A stretch of DNA of 64,000 nucleotides from Quadrisphaera setariae. GTDB taxonomy: Bacteria > Actinomycetota > Actinomycetes > Actinomycetales > Quadrisphaeraceae. The position numbers and the translations under genes are program-made. The notes beneath the pieces were generated by a model, which made no database searches, was not told the DNA's origin, and saw only the letters and a list, made by a program, of their open reading frames with translations. Shown piece by piece: positions 34,824 to 43,775 of the stretch. The stretch covers positions 124,001 through 188,000 of the forward strand of contig NZ_VKAC01000011.1 of assembly GCF_008041935.1 (NCBI RefSeq). Reading direction: 5' to 3'. The first letter of the stretch is position 1. Each line of letters starts with the position of its first letter.

Positions 34824-35680
34824 GCGCGCCCTCGGACTCCGTGACCGTGGTGGTGGCGAGCATGGACCGGCGCGAGGAGCTGCTGGCCTCCCTGCCGCGC
34901 CACCTCGCGCAGGGACTGCGCGTGCTGCTGGTCGACAACGGCAGCCGCGACGGCACCGTCGAGGCCGTCCGCGCCGCGCTGCCGCAGGTGGAGGTGGTCC
35001 CCCTGCCGGCCAACCGCGGAGCGGCCGCCCGCACGCTCGGCGTGGAGCGGGCCTCGACGCCCTACGTGGCCTTCGCCGACGACGACTCCTGGTGGGCGCC
35101 CGGGTCGCTGGAGCACGCCGCGGAGCTGCTCGACGCGCACCCGCGGGCGGGGCTGCTGACCGCGCGCATCCTCGTGGGCGAGGCCGAGCGGCCCGACCCG
35201 TTCAACGACGTGCTGGCCGCCGCACCGCTGGGGACCGAGCCCGACCTGCCCGGGCCGTCGACGCTGGGCTTCATCGCCTGCGCCGCGGTGGTCCGCCGGT
35301 CGGCGTTCCTGGCCGTCGGCGGCTTCGACGACGTGGTGGTCTTCCCCGGCGAGGAGGAGCGGGTGGCGCTCGACCTCGCGCGCGACGGGTGGGGCAGCGC
35401 CTACGTGCCCGAGCTGGTGGTGCACCACCACCCCAAGAAGTCGGCCTCGCGAGACACCGACGAGCGGCGCCGCACCCGCATCACGCGCTCGGCGCTGCTC
35501 ACGGCGCTCATGCGGCGGCCCTGGCCCGTGGTGGCGGCGCGGACCGCGCGCGCATGGCGAGCCGGCGGCCCGGAGCGCGCGGCGCTCGTCCCGGCCCTGC
35601 GCGACGCCCCGCGGGCCCTGCGCGCCCGCCGCGTGGTCCCGCCGCCGCTGGAGGCCGTGGCCCGGTCGCTGGGCCAGTGA
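34820..35680 (+). CDS. GT2-family glycosyltransferase (second of a tandem pair)
   Basis: A 286-residue GT-A transferase from ATG 34820, overlapping the upstream stop. TVVVASMDRREELLASL, LLVDNGSRDGTVEAVRAAL, VAFADDDSWWAPGSLEHA, GLLTARILVGEAERPDPFNDV and GGFDDVVVFPGEEERVALDLARDGW align block by block with the preceding protein, including DDDxWWxPGSL, LDAHP, LTARI and PDLPGP. The pair therefore arose by tandem duplication. The divergence around the acceptor half suggests different acceptors. Confidence 0.9.
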   Translation: MSAPSDSVTVVVASMDRREELLASLPRHLAQGLRVLLVDNGSRDGTVEAVRAALPQVEVVPLPANRGAAARTLGVERASTPYVAFADDDSWWAPGSLEHAAELLDAHPRAGLLTARILVGEAERPDPFNDVLAAAPLGTEPDLPGPSTLGFIACAAVVRRSAFLAVGGFDDVVVFPGEEERVALDLARDGWGSAYVPELVVHHHPKKSASRDTDERRRTRITRSALLTALMRRPWPVVAARTARAWRAGGPERAALVPALRDAPRALRARRVVPPPLEAVARSLGQ

Positions 35681-36075
35681 GCGACGGGCCGGTGAGCGAT
35701 GGGCCGGTGCGCGAGCGCGGGGCCGCAGCCCGGAGGGCGGAGCTGCTGGCGCGCTACCGGCAGTTGGTGCTGCACGAGCTGCCGGAGCGGGCAGCGCGCG
35801 AGCGCTGGGTGGTGCACGCCGACCACTGCCTGGGCCGCGTGGTGCTCGACCACGCCGTGGGCGGGCGCTGGTACGACGTGCTCGGCCGCTCCGGCGCAGC
35901 GGGGCGCCGCGGGCCGGCGTTCGAGCGGCTCTCCGACGAGCAGCTGGCACGGGCCGTGGCCCTGGCGGAGGAGGTCGCCGACGGCGGTGACGAGGTGCTG
36001 CGCCCCTTGGACGCGCAGTCACTGGAGTGGCGGGGCAAGAGCCCTCGCCGCCGGGCGCCCAGCGCGCCAGGATGA
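35677..36075 (+). CDS. Uncharacterised conserved small protein
   Basis: A 132-residue soluble protein that starts at GTG 35677 overlapping the GT2 stop; a second GTG at 35692 follows within a small direct repeat. The core RYRQLVLHELPERAARERWVVHADHCLGRVVLDHAVGGRWYDVLGR, followed by AFERLSDEQLARAVALAEEVADGGDEVLRPLDAQSLEWRGK, looks like a conserved family with an HC-x2-RV-x-LD-x6-WY motif. I recall similar hypothetical proteins in other bacteria but no function. Its place in the GT2 transcript is the only clue. Confidence 0.75.
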   Translation: MSDGPVSDGPVRERGAAARRAELLARYRQLVLHELPERAARERWVVHADHCLGRVVLDHAVGGRWYDVLGRSGAAGRRGPAFERLSDEQLARAVALAEEVADGGDEVLRPLDAQSLEWRGKSPRRRAPSAPG

Positions 36076-36224
36076 GCGGCGTGAGCGCGAGCGAGGAGGA
36101 AGTGCGTCTGGTCAGCGAGGGCGTCGTCGACGGCGTCGAGCTGTTCACCTGGTTCAACGCCGAGGGCCGCGTCATCGCCGAGCACACCCCGCTGGACCCG
36201 ACGCTGAAGAGCTGCGGCTGCTGA
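36072..36224 (+). CDS. 50-residue protein ending in KSCGC
   Basis: ATG 36072 overlaps the upstream stop (ATGA), giving a small acidic protein: MSGVSASEEEVRLVSEGVVD followed by GVELFTWFNAEGRVIAEHTP and a C-terminal LKSCGC. The two closing cysteines could bind metal or form a disulphide. Codon use matches the neighbours and the stop lies in a terminator hairpin, which supports a real last gene of the GT2 operon. The family is not recognised. Confidence 0.6.
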   Translation: MSGVSASEEEVRLVSEGVVDGVELFTWFNAEGRVIAEHTPLDPTLKSCGC

Positions 36225-36241
36225 CCCCGCCGCGGGGTCAG
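36221..36241. terminator. GC-rich hairpin between convergent genes
   Basis: CTGACCCCGC (36221-36230) and GCGGGGTCAG (36232-36241) form a perfect stem. It includes the stop codon of the 50-residue gene and the stop codon of the convergent SDR, so it can serve both strands. No U-tract. Confidence 0.65.
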
Positions 36242-36927
36242 AAGGCCGAGGAGGGGACCTCGCGCTCGTCGTCGACGAGGGCCTGCACGAGGCGGGCGGC
36301 GACGTCGTCGGGGTCCTTGCCGCGCGGGAGCTTCGGCGCGGTGCCCGTCAGGGGCCGGTCGGCGAGGCCGGTCTCCGTGTGCGGCGGGCGGGCGTCCACC
36401 ACGCGGACGCCGTCGCGGCGCAGCTCCTTGGCGGCCGCGCCGACGTAGCTGGACAGCGCCGCCTTCGCCGCGCCGTACGCGGCCATCCCCGCGACCGGAC
36501 CCTCGGCGAGCACGGCAGTCACCACGAGCGCGGTGCCCTTCGTCTCGCGCAGCGCCGGCAGGGCGGCGCGCAGCAGGCGCACCGGTGCCAGGTAGTCGAC
36601 GAGGAGCAGCTCGTCCAGGACGTCGTCGTCCTCCGCGCCCACCGCGGAGAAGCCCGACGCGCCCGCCAGGTGGACGACGGCGTCGAGGCCGCCCAGGTGG
36701 TCCACCGCCGCGTCGACGACGGCCTGCGGCTGGTCGGGCAGGGTGAGGTCGGCCGTCACGGCCAGGGCCCGGTCCCCTTCGAGGGAACCCGCCAGCTCCT
36801 CCAGGCGACCGGAGTCCCGGGCGGTCAGCGCCAGGCGCGCCCCCGCCCCCGCGAGGCGGGCGACCGTCGGTCGGCCGAGCCCTCCGGTCGCACCCGTCAC
36901 CAGCACCCGAGCACCCTGCAGGTCCAC
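36238..36927 (-). CDS. Short-chain dehydrogenase/reductase
   Basis: A 229-residue classical SDR. ARVLVTGATGGLGRPTVARLAGAG (about 6-29) binds NAD(P), VVHLAGASGF corresponds to the NAG region, and the catalytic YGAAK is present at about residue 151. In the expected serine position the sequence is VVTAVLAEGPV, so the usual active-site serine appears replaced; catalytic competence is uncertain. Substrate unknown. It is separated from glnE by 36 bases on the same strand. Confidence 0.87.
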   Translation of the reverse strand: MDLQGARVLVTGATGGLGRPTVARLAGAGARLALTARDSGRLEELAGSLEGDRALAVTADLTLPDQPQAVVDAAVDHLGGLDAVVHLAGASGFSAVGAEDDDVLDELLLVDYLAPVRLLRAALPALRETKGTALVVTAVLAEGPVAGMAAYGAAKAALSSYVGAAAKELRRDGVRVVDARPPHTETGLADRPLTGTAPKLPRGKDPDDVAARLVQALVDDEREVPSSAF

Positions 36928-36963
36928 CGACGCAGCCTCTCCCGACCACCGCGCACCCGCACG

Positions 36964-39900
36964 TCAGCCGTAGAAGACGCGCTCCACCACGGCGCGGGCC
37001 CGGCGCGACGAGCGGCGCAGGTCGTCCTCCACCGTCGTGGCCGACCCGGCCGGGTAGCCCAGCAGCCGGGCGGCGGCGTCGAGGTCGCGCGCCTCCCGCG
37101 GCAGCACGTCGGTGGGGCGGCCGCTGTGGAGCACGAGGGCGTCCCGCAGGCGGGACGCGAACTCCCACGCCTCCACGAGCACCTCGACGTCGCGCTCGGC
37201 GACCAGCCCCGCCTCGGCGGCGGCGCGCAGCGCCCCCGTCGTGGACGGGGTGCGCAGGGCCGGGAGGTCACCGCTGTGGCGCAGCTGCAGCAGCTGGGCG
37301 GTCCACTCGACGTCGGCCAGCCCGCCCGGCCCCAGCTTGAGGTGGCGGCGCGGGTCGATGCCGCGCGGCAGCCGCTCGCCCTCCACGCGCGCCTTGACGC
37401 GCCGCACCTCGCGCAGCACCGCCTCGTCGGCGCCGCCGTCGGGGTGGCGCAGCGGGTCGACCAGCGAGCAGAACGCACGCCCCACGTCGAGGTCACCGGC
37501 GGTCGGGACGGCCCGCAGCAGCGCCTGCGCCTCCCAGGGCTCCGACCAACGGCGGTAGTACTCCCGGCACGAGCCGAGCGAGCGGGCCAGCGGCCCGTTG
37601 CGGCCCTCCGGGCGCAGCCGCGCGTCCACCTCCAACGCCGGCTCTGGGCCGGGGGCGGTGAGGATCCTCGTCACCTCCGCGGCCAGGGCCAGGGCCTGGT
37701 CCTGCGCGTCGGCGCCGCGCACGCCCGGCAGGGGGTCGTGGACGAAGACGACGTCGGCGTCGGAGCCGTAGCCCATCTCCGCGCCGCCCAGGCGTCCCAT
37801 CCCGACGACGGCGAAGCGCGTCACCCGCTCACCGCCACCCGCCGCCACCACCGCGGGCGCGCGCCAGGCCACCTCGAGCGCCGCGTCGAGCACGGCCCCG
37901 GTGGCCGTGCTCAGCGCCTCGCGCACGGCAGGCCCCTCCAGGAGCCCCAGGACGTCGGCCAGCGCCGTGCGCAGCACCTCCCGCCCCCTCAGGCGCCGGA
38001 CCACGCCGGCGGCGTCGGCGAGGTCGTCGTGGCGGGCGCTCGCCCGCCCGACCTCCGCCCGCAGCGCCGAGCGCGTGCGGGGCGCCAGCTCGGCGTCGTC
38101 CCCGAGCCAGCGGACGGCTTCCCCGTCGCGCTCGAGGCCGTCGGCGACCAGCCGCGACGACGACGTCGCCACCGCCACGCGCTGGGCCGCGGCGCCCTCG
38201 TCGCGCAGCATCTTGAGGTACCAGTGCGAGCCGCCGAGCTTCTCGCTGATCCGCCGGAAGCTGAGCAGCCCCTCGTCGGGCCCCGCGCCGTCGGCGAACC
38301 ACCCGAGCATCACCGGCAGCAGCTGCCGCTGGATGGCCGCCCGCCGGCTCACGCCCGAGCTGAGCGCCGCGATGTGGCGCAGCGCACCGGCCGGGTCGCG
38401 GTAGCCCAGAGCGCCCAGCCGCGCCTGCGCGGCCGCGGGCGACAGGCGCACCTCGTCGGGCTTGAGCGCGGCGACGGCGGCGAGCAGCGGCCGGTAGAAC
38501 AGCGCCTCGTGCAGGCGGCGCACGCGGCGCCGGACCACGGCCAGCTCGCGCTGGAGGCCCTCCACGCCGCCCGGCACGCCCGCGGCGCGGCCGAGGCGGC
38601 GCAGGTCGGCCTCGCTCGTGGGCAGCAGGTGCGTCCGCTGCACGGCCTTGAGCTGCAGCCGGTGCTCCAGCACCCGCAGGAAGCGGTAGTCGTGGTCGAG
38701 CTCGGCGGCGTCGTGCCGCCCCACGTAGCCGTAGGCGGCCAGGCGCTGCAGCGCGTCGAGCGTGTTGGCGGTGCGCAGCGCGGGGTCGGTGCGCCCGTGC
38801 ACGAGCTGCAGCAGCTGGAGGCTGAACTCGACGTCGCGCAGCCCGCCGCGGCCGAGCTTGAGCTGGCGCTCGCGCTCCTTGGGCGGGACGTGGTCCTCCA
38901 CGCGGCGGCGCATCGCCTGGGCGCCGGGCACGAGGTCGGGGCGGTCGGCGGCGCGCCACACGAGGTCGGCGGTGGCGGCGGCGTACGCGGCGCCCAGGTC
39001 GGGGTCGCCCGCGGCCGGGCGGGCCTTGAGCAGGGCCTGGAACTCCCACGTCTTCGCCCACCGGCGGTAGTACTGCAGGTGGCTCTCCAGGGTGCGCACC
39101 AGCGGGCCGTCGCGGCCCTCCGGGCGCAGGTTGGGGTCCACCGGCCACAGCACGCCCTCGGCCGTGGTCGCCGAGCACGCCAGCGCCAGCTCGGTGGCCA
39201 GCCTCGTGCCCACGGCGGTGGCGGTCTCCTCGTCGGCGCCGTCCGCGTCGAGGCTGGGCGCGACGACGTAGACGACGTCGACGTCGCTGACGTAGTTCAG
39301 CTCCCGCGCACCGCACTTGCCCATGGCGATGACCGCGATCCGGCAGGCCTCGTGGCCCTCCACGCCCGCACGGGCCAGGGCCAGGGCCGTCTCCAGGGCG
39401 GCGTCGGCGAGGTCGGACAGGGACCGCGTCACGGCGTCCACCGCGGCGAGCGGGTCGGGGCTGGCGAGGTCGGCTCCCGCGATCGCCAGCAGCCGCTCGC
39501 GGTAGGCCACGCGCAGCGCGTCCCGGCCGGCGTCCCCGGACACCGCCGCCACGGGCGCGGCGTCGGCGGGGTCGGCGCCGACGGCCCGCAGCAGGAGCGC
39601 GCGCACCGCGGCGCGGTCGCCGCCGCGGTCGGTGTCGTCGTCGTCCCCGACGCCGTCCACGCCCTCGTCCACCGGCGGGCGCAGCGGGTCGTCGGTGACG
39701 GCGCGCCACTGCTGCGGGTGGCGCACCAGCTGCTCGCCGAGGGCGACGGACCCCCCGAGCACCGCCAGCAGCCGGTCTCGCACGGGGGAGGGCTGGGCGA
39801 GCACGTCGAGCAGGGCCGGGTCGTCGGTGCGCTCCAGCAGGCGCACCAGCACCAGCAGCCCGCGGTCGGGGTCGGCGGTGGCGCCGAGCGCCGCGACGAC

Positions 39901-40074
39901 GCCCTCCAGGCCGCCCGCGCGCCGGGCCAGCGGTTCCAGGGAGCGGTCCGAGAGCAGCTTCACCGCGCTGCGGCCGCCGGTGAAGCCGGTGCGCAGCAGC
40001 TGGGCGGCGGCGCTGTCGAGGCGCGCGCCGGGCTCCTGACCGGCTGAGCCGCCGGCGGCGGCGACCCGGCTCAC
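36964..40074 (-). CDS. glnE: Bifunctional glutamine synthetase adenylyltransferase/deadenylyltransferase
   Basis: A 1036-residue protein that adenylylates and deadenylylates glutamine synthetase in response to nitrogen status. Two nucleotidyltransferase modules are visible: the N-terminal one with MGKCGARELNYVSDVDVVYV (about 257-276) and the C-terminal one with GMGRLGGAEMGYGSDADVVFV (about 757-777), each followed by its helical domain with LKLGRGGLRDVEFSLQLLQ and LKLGPGGLADVEWTAQLLQ. The GTG start overlaps the stop of the amidotransferase gene (GTGA). The GS next in the operon lacks the adenylylation motif, so the target is probably another GlnA. Confidence 0.97.
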   Translation of the reverse strand: MSRVAAAGGSAGQEPGARLDSAAAQLLRTGFTGGRSAVKLLSDRSLEPLARRAGGLEGVVAALGATADPDRGLLVLVRLLERTDDPALLDVLAQPSPVRDRLLAVLGGSVALGEQLVRHPQQWRAVTDDPLRPPVDEGVDGVGDDDDTDRGGDRAAVRALLLRAVGADPADAAPVAAVSGDAGRDALRVAYRERLLAIAGADLASPDPLAAVDAVTRSLSDLADAALETALALARAGVEGHEACRIAVIAMGKCGARELNYVSDVDVVYVVAPSLDADGADEETATAVGTRLATELALACSATTAEGVLWPVDPNLRPEGRDGPLVRTLESHLQYYRRWAKTWEFQALLKARPAAGDPDLGAAYAAATADLVWRAADRPDLVPGAQAMRRRVEDHVPPKERERQLKLGRGGLRDVEFSLQLLQLVHGRTDPALRTANTLDALQRLAAYGYVGRHDAAELDHDYRFLRVLEHRLQLKAVQRTHLLPTSEADLRRLGRAAGVPGGVEGLQRELAVVRRRVRRLHEALFYRPLLAAVAALKPDEVRLSPAAAQARLGALGYRDPAGALRHIAALSSGVSRRAAIQRQLLPVMLGWFADGAGPDEGLLSFRRISEKLGGSHWYLKMLRDEGAAAQRVAVATSSSRLVADGLERDGEAVRWLGDDAELAPRTRSALRAEVGRASARHDDLADAAGVVRRLRGREVLRTALADVLGLLEGPAVREALSTATGAVLDAALEVAWRAPAVVAAGGGERVTRFAVVGMGRLGGAEMGYGSDADVVFVHDPLPGVRGADAQDQALALAAEVTRILTAPGPEPALEVDARLRPEGRNGPLARSLGSCREYYRRWSEPWEAQALLRAVPTAGDLDVGRAFCSLVDPLRHPDGGADEAVLREVRRVKARVEGERLPRGIDPRRHLKLGPGGLADVEWTAQLLQLRHSGDLPALRTPSTTGALRAAAEAGLVAERDVEVLVEAWEFASRLRDALVLHSGRPTDVLPREARDLDAAARLLGYPAGSATTVEDDLRRSSRRARAVVERVFYG

Positions 40075-40820
40075 CGGGACGGCTCCAGCGCGGCCTCGAG
40101 CAGGGCGCGCCCGTGCACGGCCGCCAGCCGCGCGAGCGCCGGCTCCGCCTCGGCGACCGCCGCCCGCTGCTCGGCGACGCTGCTGCCGCGGGCCGCCAGC
40201 AGCTCGGCGTGGTGGTCCTGCAGCCAGCCCAGGAGGTCGGCCGGGGTGACCTCCGGGTGGTACTGCACGCCCCAGGCGCGCTCCCCCACGCGCAGCGCCT
40301 GCACGGGGTAGAGGTCGCTGGAGGCGAGCAGCTCGGCGTCGGGCGGCAGCGCGGTCACGGCATCACCGTGCGCCTGGGGTGCCTCCCACCGCTCGCCGAA
40401 CACCTCGACGACGGCGCCGACCAGCGCGTCGTCGCGCCCGGCGGCGGTGGCGCCCACCGGCAGCAGCCCCGCCTCGGGTCCCGCTGCGCCGCGCTCCACG
40501 CGGCCGCCGGTGGCCAGCGCCAGCAGCTGCGCCCCCAGGCACACCCCCAGCGCGGCCACGCCGGCCGACGCGGCGCGGGCGAGCAGCGCGCGGGTGTCCG
40601 GAAGCCACGGCGCGACGTCGTCGTCCCAGGCGGCCACCTGACCACCCAGGACGACGAGCGCGTCGACGCCGGCCAGCGCGTCGCGCCCGGTCGGCAGGAC
40701 GTCGCCCGCCCAGGGGCGGCGCACGTCCAGCCGGGCGCCGGTCAGGGCGGGCCCGAGCCGCCCCAGGCCGCAGGCGGCCTCGTGCTCGACGACGAGCACC
40801 ACCGGGTGGGAGGCGCTCAC
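40071..40820 (-). CDS. Class I glutamine amidotransferase-like protein
   Basis: A 249-residue protein from GTG 40820, which overlaps the glnA stop. The triad of class I amidotransferases is visible: nucleophile Cys in GVAALGVCLGAQLLALATGG (about residue 94), His in WGVQYHPEVTPADL and the following Glu. It resembles stand-alone GMP-synthase-like GATase proteins that hydrolyse glutamine or gamma-glutamyl compounds. It lies between glnA and glnE with 4-base overlaps at both ends, so it is co-expressed with nitrogen control. Gamma-glutamyl (polyamine) hydrolysis is one possibility; the role is unknown. Confidence 0.87.
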   Translation of the reverse strand: MSASHPVVLVVEHEAACGLGRLGPALTGARLDVRRPWAGDVLPTGRDALAGVDALVVLGGQVAAWDDDVAPWLPDTRALLARAASAGVAALGVCLGAQLLALATGGRVERGAAGPEAGLLPVGATAAGRDDALVGAVVEVFGERWEAPQAHGDAVTALPPDAELLASSDLYPVQALRVGERAWGVQYHPEVTPADLLGWLQDHHAELLAARGSSVAEQRAAVAEAEPALARLAAVHGRALLEAALEPSR

Positions 40821-42163
40821 AGCACCGGGAGGTGCCGCCGCAGCTCGTACGGGGTGACCTGCGCCCGGTACTGGTTCCACTCCTCGCGCTTGTCGCGCAG
40901 GAGGTAGTCGACCACGTGCTCGCCGAGGGTCTCGGCCACGAGGTCGGAGGCCTCCAGCGCGGTCAGCGCCCTGTCGAGGCTCGCGGGCAGCGGCGTGATG
41001 CCCATGACCTTCCGCTCGGCGGGGGTCATGCGCGTGACGTCCTCGTCGGTGGGCTCGGGCAGCTCGTAGCCCTCCTCCACGCCCTTGAGGCCCGCGGCGA
41101 GCAGCAGCGCGAACGACAGGTACGGGTTGGCGGCGGAGTCGAGCGCCCGGTACTCCACGCGCGCGGCGCCGGCCTTGCGCGGCTTGTACATGGGCACGCG
41201 GACCAGCGCGGAGCGGTTGTTGTGGCCCCAGCAGACGTAGGACGGCGCCTCGTCACCGCCCCACAGCCGCTTGTAGGAGTTCACGTACTGGTTGGTCACC
41301 GCGGTGATCTCGTGCGCGTGGTGCAGCAGCCCCGCGATGAACGAGCGGCCCGTCTTGGACAGGCCGTACTGCCCGCCCGGGTCGTGGAAGGCGTTGCGGT
41401 CGCCCTCGAACAGCGACATGTGCGTGTGCATGCCGGAGCCGGGCTGGCCCGCCATGGGCTTGGGCATGAAGGTCGCGTAGACGCCCTGCTGGATCGCGAC
41501 CTCCTTGATCACCGTGCGGAAGGTCATGATGTTGTCGGCGGTCGAGAGGGCGTCGGCGTAGCGCAGGTCGATCTCGTTCTGCCCCGGGCCGGCCTCGTGG
41601 TGGCTGAACTCCACCGAGATGCCCATCGCCTCGAGCATGGAGATCGCCTGGCGCCGGAAGTCCTGGCCCTCCCCCCGTGCGACGTGGTCGAAGAAGCCGC
41701 CGGAGTCGATCGGCACCGGCACGCCGGTCTTCCGGGCGTCGTCGGCGAGCAGGTAGAACTCGACCTCGGGGTGCGTGTAGAAGGTGAAGCCGGCGTCGGC
41801 GGCCCTCGCCAGCACCCGCTTGAGCACCTGCCGGGAGTCCGACGCGGCGGGCGTGCCCTCGGGGGTGAGGATGTCGCAGAACATCCTCGCCGTGCCCTGG
41901 CCGGAGACGGCGTCGGTGCGCCACGGCAGCACCTGGTAGGTCGCCGGGTCGGGCCGCATGAGCATGTCCGCCTCCGAGACGCGCGTCAGCCCCTCGATGG
42001 CGCTGCCGTCGAAGCCGATGCCCTCCGAGAAGGCGCTCTCCAGCTCCGCGGGGGCCACGGCCACCGACTTCAACGACCCGTTGACGTCGGTGAACCACAG
42101 CCGGATGAACCGGATGTCGCGCTCTTCCACCGATCGGAGCACGAACTCCTGCTGCCTGTCCAT
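40817..42163 (-). CDS. Glutamine synthetase type I (GlnA2-like, non-adenylylated class)
   Basis: A 448-residue GS that joins ammonia to glutamate with ATP, or a gamma-glutamyl-amine ligase relative. The motifs FTDVNGSLKSVAV, GFDGSAIEG, THPEVEFYLL, EFSHHEAGPGQNEIDLRYADAL, MPKPMAGQPGSGMHTHMSLF and NRSALVRVP are intact. The NLYDLP adenylylation loop of GSI-beta is missing; the C-terminus reads YELPEPTDEDV. This fits GlnA2-type enzymes, which in mycobacteria also lie beside glnE. ATG 42163 has no ribosome site; a CATGAT box six bases upstream suggests leaderless transcription. Confidence 0.93.
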   Translation of the reverse strand: MDRQQEFVLRSVEERDIRFIRLWFTDVNGSLKSVAVAPAELESAFSEGIGFDGSAIEGLTRVSEADMLMRPDPATYQVLPWRTDAVSGQGTARMFCDILTPEGTPAASDSRQVLKRVLARAADAGFTFYTHPEVEFYLLADDARKTGVPVPIDSGGFFDHVARGEGQDFRRQAISMLEAMGISVEFSHHEAGPGQNEIDLRYADALSTADNIMTFRTVIKEVAIQQGVYATFMPKPMAGQPGSGMHTHMSLFEGDRNAFHDPGGQYGLSKTGRSFIAGLLHHAHEITAVTNQYVNSYKRLWGGDEAPSYVCWGHNNRSALVRVPMYKPRKAGAARVEYRALDSAANPYLSFALLLAAGLKGVEEGYELPEPTDEDVTRMTPAERKVMGITPLPASLDRALTALEASDLVAETLGEHVVDYLLRDKREEWNQYRAQVTPYELRRHLPVL

Positions 42164-42218
42164 GGGGGCATCATGCCGAACGCGCGCGAGCGCCCGACCG
42201 GACCGAGGATGGTCAGTC

Positions 42219-43766
42219 GTGACCACCCCCCGTCCACCGCGCGCAGGCGGCAGCCCAGACGGCAGCCCGGGCGGCGGGGGCCTCGACCCGAACCGCTGGC
42301 GCGTCCTGTGGGTCTGCCTGGTCACGGGCTTCATGACCCTGCTCGACGTCAGCATCGTCAACGTCGCGCTGCCGTCGATCTCCTCGGGCCTGGGCGCCTC
42401 CGGCAGCCAGCTGCAGTGGGTCGTCACGGGGTACGCCGTGGTCTTCGGCCTGGCGCTGGTGCCCGCGGGGCGCCTGGGCGACTCGTTCGGCCGCAAGAAG
42501 ATCTTCCTCGTGGGGCTGGTGCTCTTCGCGCTCGGCTCGCTGGCCTGCGGCCTGGCACCGAGCCCGGAGGCGCTCATCGCCGCGCGCATCGCGCAGGGGC
42601 TGGGCGCGGGCGTCCTCAACCCGCAGATCACCGCGATCATCAACTCCGAGTTCCGCGGCGCCGAGCGCGGCCGCGCCTTCGGCAGGTTCGGGGCCACGGT
42701 GGGACTGTCGACGGCGGTCGGCCCGCTGCTCGGCGGCGTGATCATCACGCTCGTCCCGTGGGAGGAGTCCTGGCGGCTCGTCTTCCTCGTCAACATGCCG
42801 GTGGCCGCGGTCGCCTTCGTGCTCGGGCTCAAGCTCATCTCCGACCGCGCCAGCGCCGAGCGCTCGCGGCTGGACTGGGTGGGCACGGTGCTGCTCGCCG
42901 TCGCCGTGGGCCTCGTGCTCGGTGCGGTGCAGGAGCGGGAGGTGCTCGGCCCGCTGCTCGTGGTGGTCGCCCTGGTGGTCGCCGCGGCCAGCGGCTGGGG
43001 GTTCGTGCGCTGGGAGCGCCGCTACGCCGCCGCTGGTCACCTGCCGCTGGCACGGCCGGGACTCCTCAAGGCACCCGGGTTCGGCCCGGGGGTGCTGCTC
43101 GGGTCGCTCTACTTCGGCGGCTTCATCGCGATCTTCTTCACGGTCACGCTGTACCTGCAGGACGCGCTGCGCTACTCCGCTCTGGAGGCGGGCCTGACCC
43201 AGACGCCGTTCGCGCTGGCCTCGGCGGTGGCGGCGCCGTGGGCCGGCAGGCGCGTCGTGGCCCAGGGGCGGCACCTGGTGGTGCGAGGCCTGGTCGCGGT
43301 CATCACCGGTCTGCTGGGGGTCATCGCCGTGGTCGAGCTGGTGGCCCCCGCCGTCGGTGACGGGTGGACGGGCCTGCTCCTGCTGGTGCCGTTCCTCGTG
43401 GCCGGGTTCGGCAGCGGCATCGTCATCGGGCCCAACGTGAACCTGTCGCTGGCGAACATCGACGGGCGGGACGCCGGCAGCGCGTCCGGGGTGTTCCAGA
43501 CCTTCCAGCGCGTCGGGTCGGGCATCGGCCTGGCGGTGGTGAGCGCGGTGTTCCTCTCCGTGAGCGGCGCCGGCGACCCCCGCGACGGGCTCTCCGCGGC
43601 GCTCGGCATGAGCGCGGCGCTCGTGCTGGCGGCGCTCGTGGTGGCCGTGGTCGACGTGCGCCGCAGCGGCGGCGGTGACGGCTCCTCGGCTCCCCCTCAG
43701 GACGACGACGGCGAGCACCCGGGTGCTCGCACGAGCGATGGCGGCCGTCCCCGCAGCGCTGGCTAG
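42219..43766 (+). CDS. MFS transporter, DHA2 (14-helix drug:proton antiporter) family
   Basis: A 515-residue membrane protein with about 14 hydrophobic segments. VTGFMTLLDVSIVNVALPSI is motif D1 of the DHA2 family, followed by GRLGDSFGRKKIFLVG (motif A), RIAQGLGAGVLNPQITAII (motif B) and RFGATVGLSTAVGPLLGGVII (motif C, antiporter signature). Such proteins export drugs, dyes or metabolites. The C-terminal 40 residues are a hydrophilic tail. The GTG start has GAGGA upstream and lies 55 bases from the divergent glnA start. Substrate unknown. Confidence 0.92.
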   Translation: MTTPRPPRAGGSPDGSPGGGGLDPNRWRVLWVCLVTGFMTLLDVSIVNVALPSISSGLGASGSQLQWVVTGYAVVFGLALVPAGRLGDSFGRKKIFLVGLVLFALGSLACGLAPSPEALIAARIAQGLGAGVLNPQITAIINSEFRGAERGRAFGRFGATVGLSTAVGPLLGGVIITLVPWEESWRLVFLVNMPVAAVAFVLGLKLISDRASAERSRLDWVGTVLLAVAVGLVLGAVQEREVLGPLLVVVALVVAAASGWGFVRWERRYAAAGHLPLARPGLLKAPGFGPGVLLGSLYFGGFIAIFFTVTLYLQDALRYSALEAGLTQTPFALASAVAAPWAGRRVVAQGRHLVVRGLVAVITGLLGVIAVVELVAPAVGDGWTGLLLLVPFLVAGFGSGIVIGPNVNLSLANIDGRDAGSASGVFQTFQRVGSGIGLAVVSAVFLSVSGAGDPRDGLSAALGMSAALVLAALVVAVVDVRRSGGGDGSSAPPQDDDGEHPGARTSDGGRPRSAG

Positions 43767-43775
43767 GCTCGAACC

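Noticed and set aside
36379-40047. A 1222-codon open frame on the plus strand
   Set aside because: It is antisense to glnE, whose two catalytic domains are intact on the other strand; long antisense frames are expected at this GC content.
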